A stretch of 54,425 bases of DNA. Source: Paenibacillus sp. JQZ6Y-1 (lineage in GTDB: Bacteria; Bacillota; Bacilli; Paenibacillales; Paenibacillaceae). Made by a program: the position numbers and the translations under genes. The notes under the pieces were generated by a model. It was not told the DNA's origin. It did not search any database and was given only the letters and a program-made list of their open reading frames with translations. Shown piece after piece: positions 1 through 10,162 of this stretch (its first letter is position 1; the number at the start of each line of letters is the position of its first letter). Location: positions 1 through 54,425 of the forward strand of contig NZ_JBFDUZ010000011.1 of NCBI RefSeq assembly GCF_040719145.1. The letters are read 5' to 3'.

Positions 1-118
1 CAAGATGAGATTTCCCAGTATGTAAGACCCCTTGAAGACGACGAGGTTGATAGGTTGGGGGTGGAAGTGCAGCAATGCATGGAGCTGACCAATACTAATC
101 GGTCGAGGGCTTATCCAA
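1..118 (+). rRNA. rrl: 23S ribosomal RNA, 3' end (partial)
   Basis: The first bases are the conserved 3' terminus of 23S rRNA: the GAAGACGACGAGGTTGATAG helix region and the closing GGTCGAGGGCTTA sequence near 101-113. The gene starts outside the window. The exact mature 3' end (about 117-119) is inferred from the family pattern. It is followed by a 5S gene on the same strand, so this is the end of an rRNA operon. Confidence 0.95.
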
Positions 119-180
119 GATTCTAAATGCGCGATGTATTCGTTTCGGATTCAGTTTTCAGGTGATGAACAACCTGCACG

Positions 181-297
181 TTTGGTGATGATGGCGGAGG
201 GGTTCCACACGTACCCATCCCGAACACGACCGTTAAGCCCTCCAGCGCCGATGGTACTTGGACCGCAGGGTCCTGGGAGAGTAGGACGTTGCCAAGC
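181..297 (+). rRNA. rrf: 5S ribosomal RNA
   Basis: The sequence has the typical Firmicute 5S start (TTTGGTGATGATGGCGGAGG), the conserved loop with CCCATCCCGAACACG, and an end (GCCAAGC) that pairs with the start. Length is about 117 nt, as expected for Paenibacillaceae. It lies about 60 nt after the 23S end with no tRNA between, and a strong terminator follows. Confidence 0.95.
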
Positions 298-312
298 GAA
301 ACGTAAGACTAG

Positions 313-350
313 AAAAGAGACGTTACCCATGAGGTAGCGTCTCTTTTTGT
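313..350 (+). terminator. rRNA operon terminator
   Basis: A hairpin with arms AGAGACG..TACC and GGTA..CGTCTCT is followed by five T residues. It lies just after the 5S gene and should end the rRNA transcript. Confidence 0.85.
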
Positions 351-399
351 ATATTCTAGTCTCTTATTTGATACTTAAAGTAATATAGCAAACAAAACA

Positions 400-451
400 A
401 GTAAAACCGACTAATATTCGTTATTAAACGAAGGATCAGTCGGTTTTACTA
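400..451. terminator. Second hairpin after the rRNA operon, possible bidirectional terminator
   Basis: The arms GTAAAACCGACT (401-412) and AGTCGGTTTTAC (438-449) are perfect inverted repeats, with a second small hairpin (TTCGTT/AACGAA) in the loop. The stem ends are A/T rich, so it could act as a backup terminator for the rRNA operon or for the minus-strand gene ending at 687. The remaining bases of 350-686 hold no gene that I can support. Confidence 0.5.
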
Positions 452-686
452 AATTACTTTAGTATTGAGACCATCGAATCAGTGCCATATACTTACACAG
501 TATGGATGCCAGTAATGACTTCTTGTGGGTATAAGCAGTGATATACCAAACATTTGGACTATCGATTGATATAACTTTTGTAATAGATGATCTTTTGTAT
601 TTAATTTCAAGTCTCTAATATCTAGTTTCAAGTAGGTCGTTTTAAGCGTATCGTTTTACATAGATATTTAAATTATTTTATAATCA

Positions 687-1166
687 TCATTTAGTGCTGG
701 TGTCTGTGTACGTATTGCTAGTGGCACTAGTTGATGCTGATGTGTCGTCACCGATGGCGGAGCTATCTGTCGAAGGATCATACGATGTGTCAGTACTACT
801 GATGCCGGTACTATCGGAGCTTGAGCTGCTTGTAGGATCACTTGCTCCACTGCTGTTTGTTCCATATGTGCTGCCAGTTGCGGTTGTGAATTGGATAGTG
901 CCACTTGTCGAATTATATTTTACATCTGCACCAAGCAGATCGGCTGTTGCGCGTACAGGAAGATACGTAGTGCCCTCATAAGTCAGTGGTGTAACTTTGG
1001 TACCGTCTGCTGATTTGAGCGTTGCTGCACTACCATCAACCTCAACTTTCACCTGATCATTTAAATAAGCGGTGACCTTTTCCAAATTTGTGGCGGCTAG
1101 TGCACCTGTACCTGTTCCTACCAGTAAAGCAGATCCAATCAACAAAGAAGTAATTCCTTTTTTCAT
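687..1166 (-). CDS. Secreted protein with copper-amine-oxidase-type stalk domain and Ser/Thr-rich tail
   Basis: The 159-residue product starts at the ATG at 1166, which has a good AAAGGAGA ribosome site; an upstream in-frame extension to 1247 has no such site. Residues 1-25 form a signal peptide (MKKGITSLLIGSALL, then ALAAT). Residues about 38-95 look like the copper amine oxidase N-terminal (stalk) domain of Firmicute envelope proteins: a VKVEVDG strand, then TYLPVRATADLLGADV and a final strand IQF. From about residue 97 to the end the chain is almost only Ser, Thr, Asp and Gly, so it is probably a disordered spacer. No metal ligands or catalytic residues are visible. The domain call rests on motif resemblance; the function is unknown. 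Confidence 0.7.
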   Translation of the reverse strand: MKKGITSLLIGSALLVGTGTGALAATNLEKVTAYLNDQVKVEVDGSAATLKSADGTKVTPLTYEGTTYLPVRATADLLGADVKYNSTSGTIQFTTATGSTYGTNSSGASDPTSSSSSDSTGISSTDTSYDPSTDSSAIGDDTSASTSATSNTYTDTSTK

Positions 1167-1700
1167 TATTAATCTCCTTTCGATGTGTAAGATGGTTTGA
1201 CTACCATGATAACCATTCTGGTTTGATTTATCCACTTTTTCTGACAAAAAAATGGGAATTTTTTGGTTGTTAAATGGCTTACGTGTAGACGCAGCAAGGG
1301 ATGAGAAGAGGCGGGATTTTAGGATTTTTTTCTGCTATCTTGATTGATTTGTACAATCATTTGTATAGTTTATGGTATGTCTAGGAAGTGTGATGGTGGT
1401 TGTGTTGGGTGGGTATTAGAGTGATGGATACAGGTGGTTGTAAACAGGTAGGTAAGTGATTATTTAATCTAGAAATTGAATAATCATACATATAGGTTTA
1501 TCATTATGCGATTGCTTGTTATTTTGCGTTGTTTACATAGACGTTTTACAAAATATGCTGGAAGAGTCGAATCATAGCCGTTAAATAGAATAAAAGTGCT
1601 TTTTATTCTCCTTTTGTCCTTATGGAGAGGACAGTCGTATGCTGTGGAAAGGCAAAGTTTGGTTGTTCCGATTCCTTTAAATGATTATGGTGTAACGTTC

Positions 1701-1729
1701 TTGACAGCGTATAACCCCTTTGCTAAGAT
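1701..1729 (+). promoter_or_regulatory. Probable guaB promoter (sigma-A)
   Basis: TTGACA at 1701-1706 and TAAGAT at 1724-1729 are separated by 17 bases, a near-ideal sigma-A promoter. It would give a leader of about 215 nt before guaB. The rest of 1167-1950 holds only a 60-codon open frame without a ribosome site, which I do not believe is a gene. Confidence 0.65.
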
Positions 1730-1935
1730 GGCAATAATATATTTTCAGAAACTAATTTTCAGGGTTATTTTGCCTTGAATATCGGGGCTTTTAATACAAT
1801 CATTTGCTTATAAATATTCGCTTTTGAGAAGATGCCGTGAGTGTCGGAAATGATCGGATGGCAGTTTGATTTTTCCCGTTTGGGACAGCGGATTGAAACG
1901 GATTATTTTGTAAGCCAGATTTCAAAACAGATTAA

Positions 1936-3408
<1,473 letters not shown>

Positions 3409-3589
3409 GTAGGTTGCTATCGTATTAGGTAATGAATCATTACCGTAAATGTATACTCTGATCGTGTACCATCATGTTCCACATGTAACAATGGATAGGG
3501 ATCGTGAATGATACACAGCCATTCGACGATAATCATTCCCATCTATCCAATTGGTGTCCGGTTGGTAGGTAATTTGCGGTTGACGTTTA

Positions 3590-3628
3590 GACAAGCCTGT
3601 GATTTTGCGCAGGCTTGTCTTTTTTTGC
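3590..3628 (+). terminator. guaB terminator
   Basis: The hairpin arms AGACAAGCCTG and CAGGCTTGTCT are perfect, followed by seven T residues. It separates guaB from dacA. Confidence 0.9.
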
Positions 3629-3639
3629 ATGTCACCATG

Positions 3640-3648
3640 TGCTAAAAT
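3640..3648 (+). promoter_or_regulatory. Possible dacA promoter, extended -10
   Basis: TGCTAAAAT fits an extended -10 element (TGnTAnAAT-like). There is no good -35; the upstream bases are the T-run of the guaB terminator. It lies 108 bases before the dacA start. Confidence 0.4.
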
Positions 3649-3756
3649 GAGAAAGTCATTGTAATATCAGGCTTTTTTCGCATTCGTTTTGAACTACATA
3701 ATGCCGCGTATTGCATGAAATAACATAAGTGAAGACTTGAGGGGAGCATTAATACA

Positions 3757-5172
3757 TTGGAACGCAAGTGGTTAACGCAAAAAGGAAAGAAGTCGAAACG
3801 TCAACTTATTAAGAAAAGTGTAGCATCGCTGATGCTTGTAAATATGCTTTGTTTATGCACGATTATTCCAACCGCAGCTATGGCTGCATCTTCCAGTAAC
3901 TCCAGCAGCACATCCACTGATCAAAAGTCGACTGAAGCGACATCGTCCAGTAGTACAACGATTCCGTCTGTTGATTCGCTCGGTTTGCAAGTGAAATCGG
4001 CGATTCTGATTGAAGCTTCTACCGGTAAAGTTCTGCTGTCCGTAAACAGCGATGAAGCACTGCCACCAGCAAGTATGTCCAAAATGATGACGGAGTATCT
4101 TGTTTCTGATGCTGTAAAACAAGGCAAGATCAAATGGGACGATCAGGTAACTGTATCTGCCAATGCTGCCGCGCAAATTGGTTCTCGCGTATTCTTGGCA
4201 GAGGGCGACAAGCATACTGTGCTGGATCTGTACAAAGCGATGGCAATCGGCTCCGCTAACGATGCGACGGTTGCATTAGCAGAATATCTAGCAGGTAGTG
4301 AACAAGATTTTGTGAAGCTGATGAATGCCAAAGCAAAAGAGTTCGGTATGAAAACAGCTCATTTTGCTAATGCAACGGGTTTGAATATTGCGGATATGCC
4401 ACAAGCCACTCGTCCAGATTCCGATCAAGAAACGATTATGTCGGCTGCAGATACAGCGATTTTGGCACGTCATATCGTTATCGATCATCCTGACTTTAAT
4501 GAAGTAACAAGTATCCCATCATTCAAGTTCCGTTCTACGGACAAAGACCCTGTCGTTAACTGGAACTGGATGTTAGAATCCAATTCGTCTATTACCAACT
4601 TCAAAGCGTATGCTTATCCAGGTTTGGATGGCTTGAAAACAGGACATACTAATGCAGCAGGTCAATGCTTTACTGGTACGGCTGAACGTAATGGTATGCG
4701 TCTAATTAGTGTGGTTATGGGTACCTCAAGTGATAAAGAACGTTTCATTCAAACGAAAAAAGTCCTAGACTACGGATTTGATCATTTTGAAGTGAAACAA
4801 ATTGTTGGCGCGAAATCGGCAGTATCGGGTCTGGCTAGTATTCCGGTTGTGAAAGGTACAGAAACAGAAGTGCCGGTTGTAACTGAATCTGCTGTAAATG
4901 TAGTCGTTCCAAAAGGTACAAAACCACAAAATGTAACGTACACCGTTGCTCAATCTGACGAAACAGCACGTACCGCTCCAATCGAAGCAGGCAAAGCGCT
5001 GGGTACAATCACGTATACGTACAAAAATGACAGCATCCCACAGGATCAGGTTACGACTGTGAATCTGATTGCTTCTGAGCCAGTAGAAAAAGGGAGCTGG
5101 TTGCGTATGTTCTTCCGTTCCATCGGTGATCTATTCGGCGATCTGTTTAGCTCCGTTAAAAATATGTTCTAA
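3757..5172 (+). CDS. dacA: D-alanyl-D-alanine carboxypeptidase (PBP5 family)
   Basis: It trims the terminal D-Ala from peptidoglycan stem peptides at the outer face of the membrane. The 471-residue protein starts with TTG after GAGGGGA. Residues 1-44 form a signal peptide with a long basic n-region. A Ser/Thr-rich linker (about 45-70) leads to the penicillin-binding domain with all three motifs: S106-M-S-K109, S166-A-N168 and K294-T-G296. A C-terminal beta-domain ends in an amphipathic, Phe-rich helix (about 450-471) that would hold it on the membrane. The position after guaB matches B. subtilis dacA. The low-complexity linker after the signal peptide is longer than I expect for the family. 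Confidence 0.95.
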   Translation: MERKWLTQKGKKSKRQLIKKSVASLMLVNMLCLCTIIPTAAMAASSSNSSSTSTDQKSTEATSSSSTTIPSVDSLGLQVKSAILIEASTGKVLLSVNSDEALPPASMSKMMTEYLVSDAVKQGKIKWDDQVTVSANAAAQIGSRVFLAEGDKHTVLDLYKAMAIGSANDATVALAEYLAGSEQDFVKLMNAKAKEFGMKTAHFANATGLNIADMPQATRPDSDQETIMSAADTAILARHIVIDHPDFNEVTSIPSFKFRSTDKDPVVNWNWMLESNSSITNFKAYAYPGLDGLKTGHTNAAGQCFTGTAERNGMRLISVVMGTSSDKERFIQTKKVLDYGFDHFEVKQIVGAKSAVSGLASIPVVKGTETEVPVVTESAVNVVVPKGTKPQNVTYTVAQSDETARTAPIEAGKALGTITYTYKNDSIPQDQVTTVNLIASEPVEKGSWLRMFFRSIGDLFGDLFSSVKNMF

Positions 5173-5348
5173 GTAGAGCGATTGGGATAAAACGATTGAG
5201 ATAACGCTCCCTTTTATTAAGGTGAGCCTTACACATACCATAGTAAAGGGTATGTCTCAAACGTATCCATTCGTGTATCTTCATCTTCATCATGTGCCGC
5301 TAGGCTTAGCTTGGCGGTCATACTGTTATATATGCGAATATTCTATTG

Positions 5349-5354
5349 TATAAT
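5349..5354 (+). promoter_or_regulatory. Possible pdxST -10 element
   Basis: TATAAT lies 162 bases upstream of pdxS. No convincing -35 sits 17 bases before it. The rest of 5173-5516 shows only a weak hairpin (ACATACC/GGGTATGT near 5232-5253) and no supported gene. Confidence 0.35.
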
Positions 5355-5516
5355 GCATAGGTGTCATGTAAAATTATGAGTTAGATTCTGTCCTCTGTTT
5401 GCTTTGAAAATAGGGCAACAGCGGCATATTGGGCCGGGAACAGAACCACATTTTACAGTAATCTCCATCATCACGGAAATCAGGGGATTTACCGAAAGAA
5501 TTCAGGAGGCATGGAC

Positions 5517-6398
5517 ATGGAAACTGGTACATCGAGAGTCAAAAGAGGTATGGCGGAAATGCAAAAAGGCGGCGTCATCATGGACGTCATGAACGCAGAG
5601 CAGGCGAAAGTAGCTGAAGCAGCTGGTGCAACAGCAGTTATGGCTCTGGAGCGCGTGCCTTCTGATATTCGTGCAGCAGGCGGCGTAGCCCGTATGGCTG
5701 ACCCGACGATTGTTGAGGAAGTTATGAAAGTTGTCTCCATCCCAGTTATGGCAAAAGCCCGTATCGGTCACTATGTAGAAGCAAAAGTACTGGAATCCCT
5801 TGGTGTAGACTATCTGGATGAAAGTGAAGTATTGACACCTGCGGATGAAGTTTTCCATATCAATAAAAATGAATTTACTGTACCGTTCGTATGCGGCGCC
5901 AAAGATCTGGGCGAAGCACTGCGTCGGATCGGTGAAGGCGCAGCAATGATCCGTACCAAAGGCGAGCCAGGAACAGGTAATATCGTCGAAGCGGTACGTC
6001 ATATGCGTCTGATTAACAGCCAAATTCGCAAAGTACAAAGCATGTCCACGGACGAGCTGTATGCGGAAGCGAAAATTCTGGGTGTATCGTACGAGTTGCT
6101 GCTGGGCGTACACGAAAATGGTAAATTGCCAGTTGTTAACTTTGCAGCAGGCGGTGTAGCTACACCTGCGGATGCAGCGCTGATGATGCATCTTGGCGCA
6201 GATGGCGTATTTGTAGGCTCTGGTATTTTCAAATCCGAAAGCCCAGAGAAATTCGCACGTGCAATCGTAGAAGCGACAACGCACTATACAGATTACAAAC
6301 TCATTGCTGAAGTATCCAAAAATCTGGGTGCGCCAATGAAAGGTATTGAAATCTCCAAATTGACTGCGGACGAGCGTATGCAGGACCGCGGCTGGTAA
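5517..6398 (+). CDS. pdxS: Pyridoxal 5'-phosphate synthase, lyase subunit PdxS
   Basis: It joins ribose 5-phosphate, glyceraldehyde 3-phosphate and ammonia to form PLP, in a 12+12 complex with PdxT. The product is 293 residues from the second ATG. The first ATG at 5511 lies one base after AGGAGG, too close, whereas the ATG at 5517 has seven bases of spacing and gives [12 protein letters not shown], which lines up with B. subtilis PdxS (MAQTGTERVKRGM). The family is very conserved here: [15 protein letters not shown], the catalytic-Lys segment [21 protein letters not shown] and [19 protein letters not shown]. The gene lies 17 bases before pdxT, as one operon. Confidence 0.97.
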   Translation: METGTSRVKRGMAEMQKGGVIMDVMNAEQAKVAEAAGATAVMALERVPSDIRAAGGVARMADPTIVEEVMKVVSIPVMAKARIGHYVEAKVLESLGVDYLDESEVLTPADEVFHINKNEFTVPFVCGAKDLGEALRRIGEGAAMIRTKGEPGTGNIVEAVRHMRLINSQIRKVQSMSTDELYAEAKILGVSYELLLGVHENGKLPVVNFAAGGVATPADAALMMHLGADGVFVGSGIFKSESPEKFARAIVEATTHYTDYKLIAEVSKNLGAPMKGIEISKLTADERMQDRGW

Positions 6399-6415
6399 GA
6401 AAGAAGGATACATTC

Positions 6416-7000
6416 ATGAAGATCGGTGTACTGGCACTGCAAGGTGCCGTAGCAGAGCATATTCGCAGTTTGAAGCTTGCTGGAGCAGAAGCGGTAAGTG
6501 TCAAACGGGTCGACGAGCTGGCGGAACTGGATGGACTGGTGATTCCTGGTGGCGAGAGCACGACGATCGGCAAGCTGATGCGCAAGTACGATTTTATCGA
6601 TGCGCTGCAACAGTTTTCTGCTCAAGGCAAGCCATTATTCGGTACATGTGCTGGTCTGATCGTGCTGGCAGAGCGTATCGCTGGACAGGAAGATGCACAT
6701 CTGTCGCTGATGGATATGACGGTATGCCGCAACGCATTCGGACGGCAAAAGGAAAGCTTTGAAACTGATCTGGATGTGAAGGGTATTGATGAGCCGATTC
6801 GTGCTGTCTTTATCCGAGCGCCTTTGATTGAACAGGTGGGCGAAGGTGTAGATGTGCTGTCGATGTACAAGGACGAGATCGTAACAGCGCGTCAAGGGCA
6901 TCTGCTGGCTTGTTCGTTTCATCCAGAGCTGACGGACGATTACCGACTGCATCAGTATTTTGTGGATATGGTTAAGGAATCGCTGGCAGCGCGGGCGTAG
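6416..7000 (+). CDS. pdxT: Pyridoxal 5'-phosphate synthase, glutaminase subunit PdxT
   Basis: It hydrolyses glutamine and channels ammonia to PdxS. The 194-residue protein is a class I glutamine amidotransferase: GGES at 45-48, nucleophile Cys78 in FGTCAGL, and the His169/Glu171 pair in SFHPEL. Length is normal for the family. It is transcribed with pdxS, and serS follows after a 262-base gap that contains a structured element. Confidence 0.97.
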   Translation: MKIGVLALQGAVAEHIRSLKLAGAEAVSVKRVDELAELDGLVIPGGESTTIGKLMRKYDFIDALQQFSAQGKPLFGTCAGLIVLAERIAGQEDAHLSLMDMTVCRNAFGRQKESFETDLDVKGIDEPIRAVFIRAPLIEQVGEGVDVLSMYKDEIVTARQGHLLACSFHPELTDDYRLHQYFVDMVKESLAARA

Positions 7001-7059
7001 GATAGCGTGTATCGCATGAGCTTGTCTGTTCAACCGTGATAGTAATGATGGAAATATAG

Positions 7060-7238
7060 ACCTTAACTCTTGGCAGCTTCCGTAAGCGAGCGTATTCTCT
7101 TTCGGAGTGCGGCAAGTTCTCGCTTGCCTGGTACAGCACCTGGCTTGACGAAAGGGAATGATTCGTTTGGATTGATGGACGAATCGTTTCCTTTCATCGG
7201 CTGGTCTGTCGGCGAAGAAGAGAACCGGGAGTTAAGGT
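7060..7238 (+). other. Stem-closed structured element (putative serS leader RNA or MITE-like repeat)
   Basis: ACCTTAACTCTTGG (7060-7073) pairs with CCGGGAGTTAAGGT (7225-7238): ten perfect pairs, then two G-U and two G-C pairs. Inside lie a 17-pair hairpin (7150-7195, arms GAAAGGGAATGATTCGT and ACGAATCGTTTCCTTTC with three G-U pairs) and a small GCAAG/CTTGC hairpin (7112-7127). The 3' arm is followed by TATTTTT and then the serS ribosome site. I see no canonical T-box motif (GGTGGNACC). It may be an unassigned regulatory RNA or a small inverted-repeat mobile element. Confidence 0.55.
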
Positions 7239-7262
7239 TATTTTTATGAGGAGGGGTTCTAT

Positions 7263-8549
7263 ATGTTGGATGTCAAAATCTTGCGTAATGATTATGAGCG
7301 TGTAGCCCAAGCATTGGAAAATCGCAACAAATCTCTGGATTTGATCGCTGCTTTCCCTGAGCTGGATGCGAAACGTCGCGAACTGCTGCAAGAAACAGAG
7401 CAGCTAAAAAATCGCCGTAATACCGTATCGGGTGAAGTGGCACAGCGCAAAAAGAACAAGGAAGATGCAGAGGAACTGATTCTGGAGATGCGTCAGGTAT
7501 CTGACCGTATCAAAGCACTGGATGAGGAAATCCGTACGCTGGAAACCGAGATTGATGCGCTGACACTGGCGATTCCGAATCTGCCAGACAGCAGTGTACC
7601 GATTGGTGCTTCCGAAGAAGATAACGTAGAGATTCGTCGCAATGGCGAACCGCGTGAATTCTCCTTTACACCAAAGGCACACTGGGATATTGCACAGGAG
7701 CTGGGTATTCTAGACTTTGAAGCGGGTGCCAAAGTAACGGGTTCACGCTTTACCTTTTATAAAGGGCTGGGTGCACGCCTGGAGCGCGCACTGATCAACT
7801 TTATGATGGATGTACACAGTGGCGATCATGGATATGAAGAAATTCTGCCTCCATATATCGTAAACCGTGACAGTCTAGTGGGTACAGGTCAATTGCCGAA
7901 GTTTGAAGAAGATCTGTTCAAGCTGACGGATACCGATTATTACCTGATCCCAACCGCAGAAGTACCAGTTACCAACTATCATCGTGAAGAGATTCTGTCG
8001 AAGGAAGATCTGCCGAAGCACTATGTAGCGTATAGCTCTTGCTTCCGTTCCGAAGCGGGCGCTGCGGGTCGCGATACACGCGGTCTGATCCGTCAGCATC
8101 AATTCAATAAGGTTGAACTGATCAAAGTGGTTGAGCCGGAAACGTCCTACGAAGAGCTGGAGAAAATGACAGCCAATGCAGAGCGCATTTTGCAGCTGCT
8201 GGGTCTGCCGTACCGTGTTCTGGCACTGTGCACAGGCGATATGGGCTTCAGCGCGGCGAAAACGTATGATCTGGAAGTATGGCTGCCTGAAAGCGATATG
8301 TACCGTGAGATCTCGTCTTGCTCCAATGTGGAGGATTTCCAAGCGCGTCGTGCTAGCATCCGTTACCGCAAAGATAACAAGAGCAAGCCAGAGTTTGTGC
8401 ATACACTGAATGGTTCTGGTCTGGCAGTAGGTCGTACAGTAGCTGCGATTCTGGAAAATTATCAGCAGGAAGATGGCAGTGTGATTGTGCCGGAAGCGCT
8501 GCGTCCGTATATGCGCGGAGTTGAGGTTATCAGCAAACTGCAAAAATAA
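7263..8549 (+). CDS. serS: Seryl-tRNA synthetase
   Basis: It charges tRNA-Ser with serine and is a class II synthetase. The 428-residue protein has the long N-terminal coiled-coil arm that holds the tRNA-Ser variable arm (about residues 30-105, rich in Glu, Lys and Arg). Motif 2 lies in [18 protein letters not shown] and the serine pocket in [13 protein letters not shown]. Motif 3 is in [16 protein letters not shown]. It starts at an ATG after GAGGAGGGG. It sits immediately before a tRNA-Ser gene, as in B. subtilis. The unusual leader upstream is described separately. Confidence 0.97.
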   Translation: MLDVKILRNDYERVAQALENRNKSLDLIAAFPELDAKRRELLQETEQLKNRRNTVSGEVAQRKKNKEDAEELILEMRQVSDRIKALDEEIRTLETEIDALTLAIPNLPDSSVPIGASEEDNVEIRRNGEPREFSFTPKAHWDIAQELGILDFEAGAKVTGSRFTFYKGLGARLERALINFMMDVHSGDHGYEEILPPYIVNRDSLVGTGQLPKFEEDLFKLTDTDYYLIPTAEVPVTNYHREEILSKEDLPKHYVAYSSCFRSEAGAAGRDTRGLIRQHQFNKVELIKVVEPETSYEELEKMTANAERILQLLGLPYRVLALCTGDMGFSAAKTYDLEVWLPESDMYREISSCSNVEDFQARRASIRYRKDNKSKPEFVHTLNGSGLAVGRTVAAILENYQQEDGSVIVPEALRPYMRGVEVISKLQK

Positions 8550-8583
8550 ATATTGTGCTGCTATAGCATGTGTGATATATTAA

Positions 8584-8623
8584 TTATGTTGTGCAATATT
8601 CAACCGAATATTGTATAACATAA
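8584..8623 (+). other. AT-rich stem-loop between serS and tRNA-Ser
   Basis: TTATGTTGTGCAATATT pairs with AATATTGTATAACATAA over 17 pairs (two of them G-U) around a six-base loop. There is no T-run after it. It may be a serS transcript end, a processing site before the tRNA, or both. Confidence 0.5.
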
Positions 8624-8628
8624 TGTTT

Positions 8629-8717
8629 GGAGAGGTACCGAAGCGGTCATAACGGGGCGGTCTTGAAAACCGTTAGGGGGCAACTCCACGTGGGTTCGAA
8701 TCCCACCCTCTCCGCCA
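8629..8717 (+). tRNA. tRNA-Ser (anticodon UGA)
   Basis: The 89-nt sequence folds as a class II tRNA. The acceptor arms are GGAGAGG/CCTCTCC with discriminator G and an encoded CCA. The anticodon loop is CTTGAAA (anticodon TGA). There is a long variable arm and the T-loop GGTTCGAATCC. The Ser UGA identity agrees with its place after serS. Confidence 0.97.
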
Positions 8718-8731
8718 TATATCGTCTATCC

Positions 8732-8759
8732 AAGTCGTTCCGAAAGGGACGGCTTTTTT
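8732..8759 (+). terminator. Terminator after tRNA-Ser
   Basis: AAGTCGTTCC and GGGACGGCTT form a stem with a GAAA tetraloop, followed by six T residues. Confidence 0.9.
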
Positions 8760-8978
8760 GTTATATTCATATATGTCTTGTTACATCTATATATGTCTAT
8801 CGTAAAGTATCTCTGTATTCCAATACGTTCCTATCGAAGAAAATTGGCTGTTGGATCGGTTTGTTATAGGAGACGAAGGTAATTTATGTAATAATAATAA
8901 TATAAATATATTGCTGATTGACAAAAAATTGTCACCTTTTTGGAAGTTGCCACGTACATAAGAAAAGGAGGCCATGCC

Positions 8979-9881
8979 ATGGCATTGCACCAACCTCCCG
9001 ATTTGGCCGCATTCACTCCGGTGGAGCACGGCAAACGTTCTCTGCGAAGCACGCTCGTCCGTACGATGTTGATCGTTCTTGGTGCTGTTCTGGTGGCGAT
9101 CGCACTGGAGCTGTTCCTTGTACCGAACAATGTAACGGATGGCGGTATTACAGGGATTTCGATCATTATGTCCTTCTTGACTGGCTGGAAGCTCGGGATT
9201 TTTCTGTTTCTGATCAATATTCCGTTTCTCGTGATTGGATACAAGCAGATCGGCAAAACCTTTGCGCTGTCCACGTTGCTGGGCATTTCCGTTATGTCGG
9301 TCGGTACCCTGCTGCTGCATCCGGTCGCTGCCTTTGTGAATGAAACGGTACTGGCTGTTGTATTCGGCGGTATGTTTCTCGGACTAGGCACTGGGCTAGT
9401 GCTACGTTCTGGCGGTTCACTGGATGGAACGGAGATTATTGCGATTTTGCTATCGCGACGTAGTATTTTCTCCGTAGGTGAGATTGTCATGATCATCAAT
9501 GTATTTATTTTGACCGGCGCAGGCTTTGTATTTGGCTGGGATCGGGCGATGTATTCGATTATCGCGTATTATATCGCCACCAAGGTTATCGACATTACCA
9601 TCGATGGTCTGGATCAGTCCAAATCGGTCTGGATTATCAGCGACCGTATTCATGATATCGGAGACGCGATTATCAGTCGGTTGGGACGAACTGTTACTTA
9701 TTTATCCGGGGAAGGCGGATTTTCCGGTGAAGACAAGAAAGTGATCTTTTGCGTCATTACACGCCTCGAAGAAGCCAAGCTCAAGGAAATTGTGAATCAC
9801 TTTGACGAAAATGCCTTTATGGCGGTCGGCAATATTCACGATGTCAAAGGTGGACGCTTCAGAAAACGGGATATTCACTAA
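8979..9881 (+). CDS. YitT family membrane protein with C-terminal DUF2179 domain
   Basis: The product is a predicted integral membrane protein of 300 residues. I chose the ATG at 8979 because AAGGAGG lies seven bases before it; the longer frame from TTG at 8940 has no ribosome site. After a polar N-terminus (about 1-28), five to six hydrophobic segments fill residues about 30-195, including the family motif LFLVPNNVTDGGITGI and the second repeat with LRSGGSLDGTEIIA. The last 80 residues form the cytoplasmic DUF2179 domain, typical of YitT/YqfU/YpjC proteins. The substrate and role of this family are not established. A TGACAA-AAAA-TTGTCA palindrome at 8919-8934 lies upstream. Confidence 0.9.
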   Translation: MALHQPPDLAAFTPVEHGKRSLRSTLVRTMLIVLGAVLVAIALELFLVPNNVTDGGITGISIIMSFLTGWKLGIFLFLINIPFLVIGYKQIGKTFALSTLLGISVMSVGTLLLHPVAAFVNETVLAVVFGGMFLGLGTGLVLRSGGSLDGTEIIAILLSRRSIFSVGEIVMIINVFILTGAGFVFGWDRAMYSIIAYYIATKVIDITIDGLDQSKSVWIISDRIHDIGDAIISRLGRTVTYLSGEGGFSGEDKKVIFCVITRLEEAKLKEIVNHFDENAFMAVGNIHDVKGGRFRKRDIH

Positions 9882-10162
9882 ACGGACCCGTGTACATGTG
9901 CTACGCATCGAACAACAGCAAGACATATCTGCATGTATGTGCAAAAGCAGGACAGAACGATTAGCAATACGATCAGATTCATTCCTCTTTGGTAGAATGA
10001 GCAGGTCAAATTAACCCGCAATGTTAAGAAATTATAACTAATTTTGGATGCGTCATTTAAAATATTGCCAAAATGGGTTATCATGGATGCGGAGTTTATT
10101 TTTCTTGCTTGATTTCACTACTATTGAACATTACACGCTTTGACACAGAAAGGGGTAACACA

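Noticed and set aside
134..337. 67-codon open frame across the 5S rRNA gene
   Set aside because: It overlaps the 5S rRNA and its terminator; not a protein gene.
1596..1778. 60-codon open frame before guaB
   Set aside because: No ribosome site, it covers the likely guaB promoter, and it resembles no family.
7060..7238. serS T-box riboswitch
   Set aside because: The conserved antiterminator core GGTGGNACC and the AGAGA motif context are missing.
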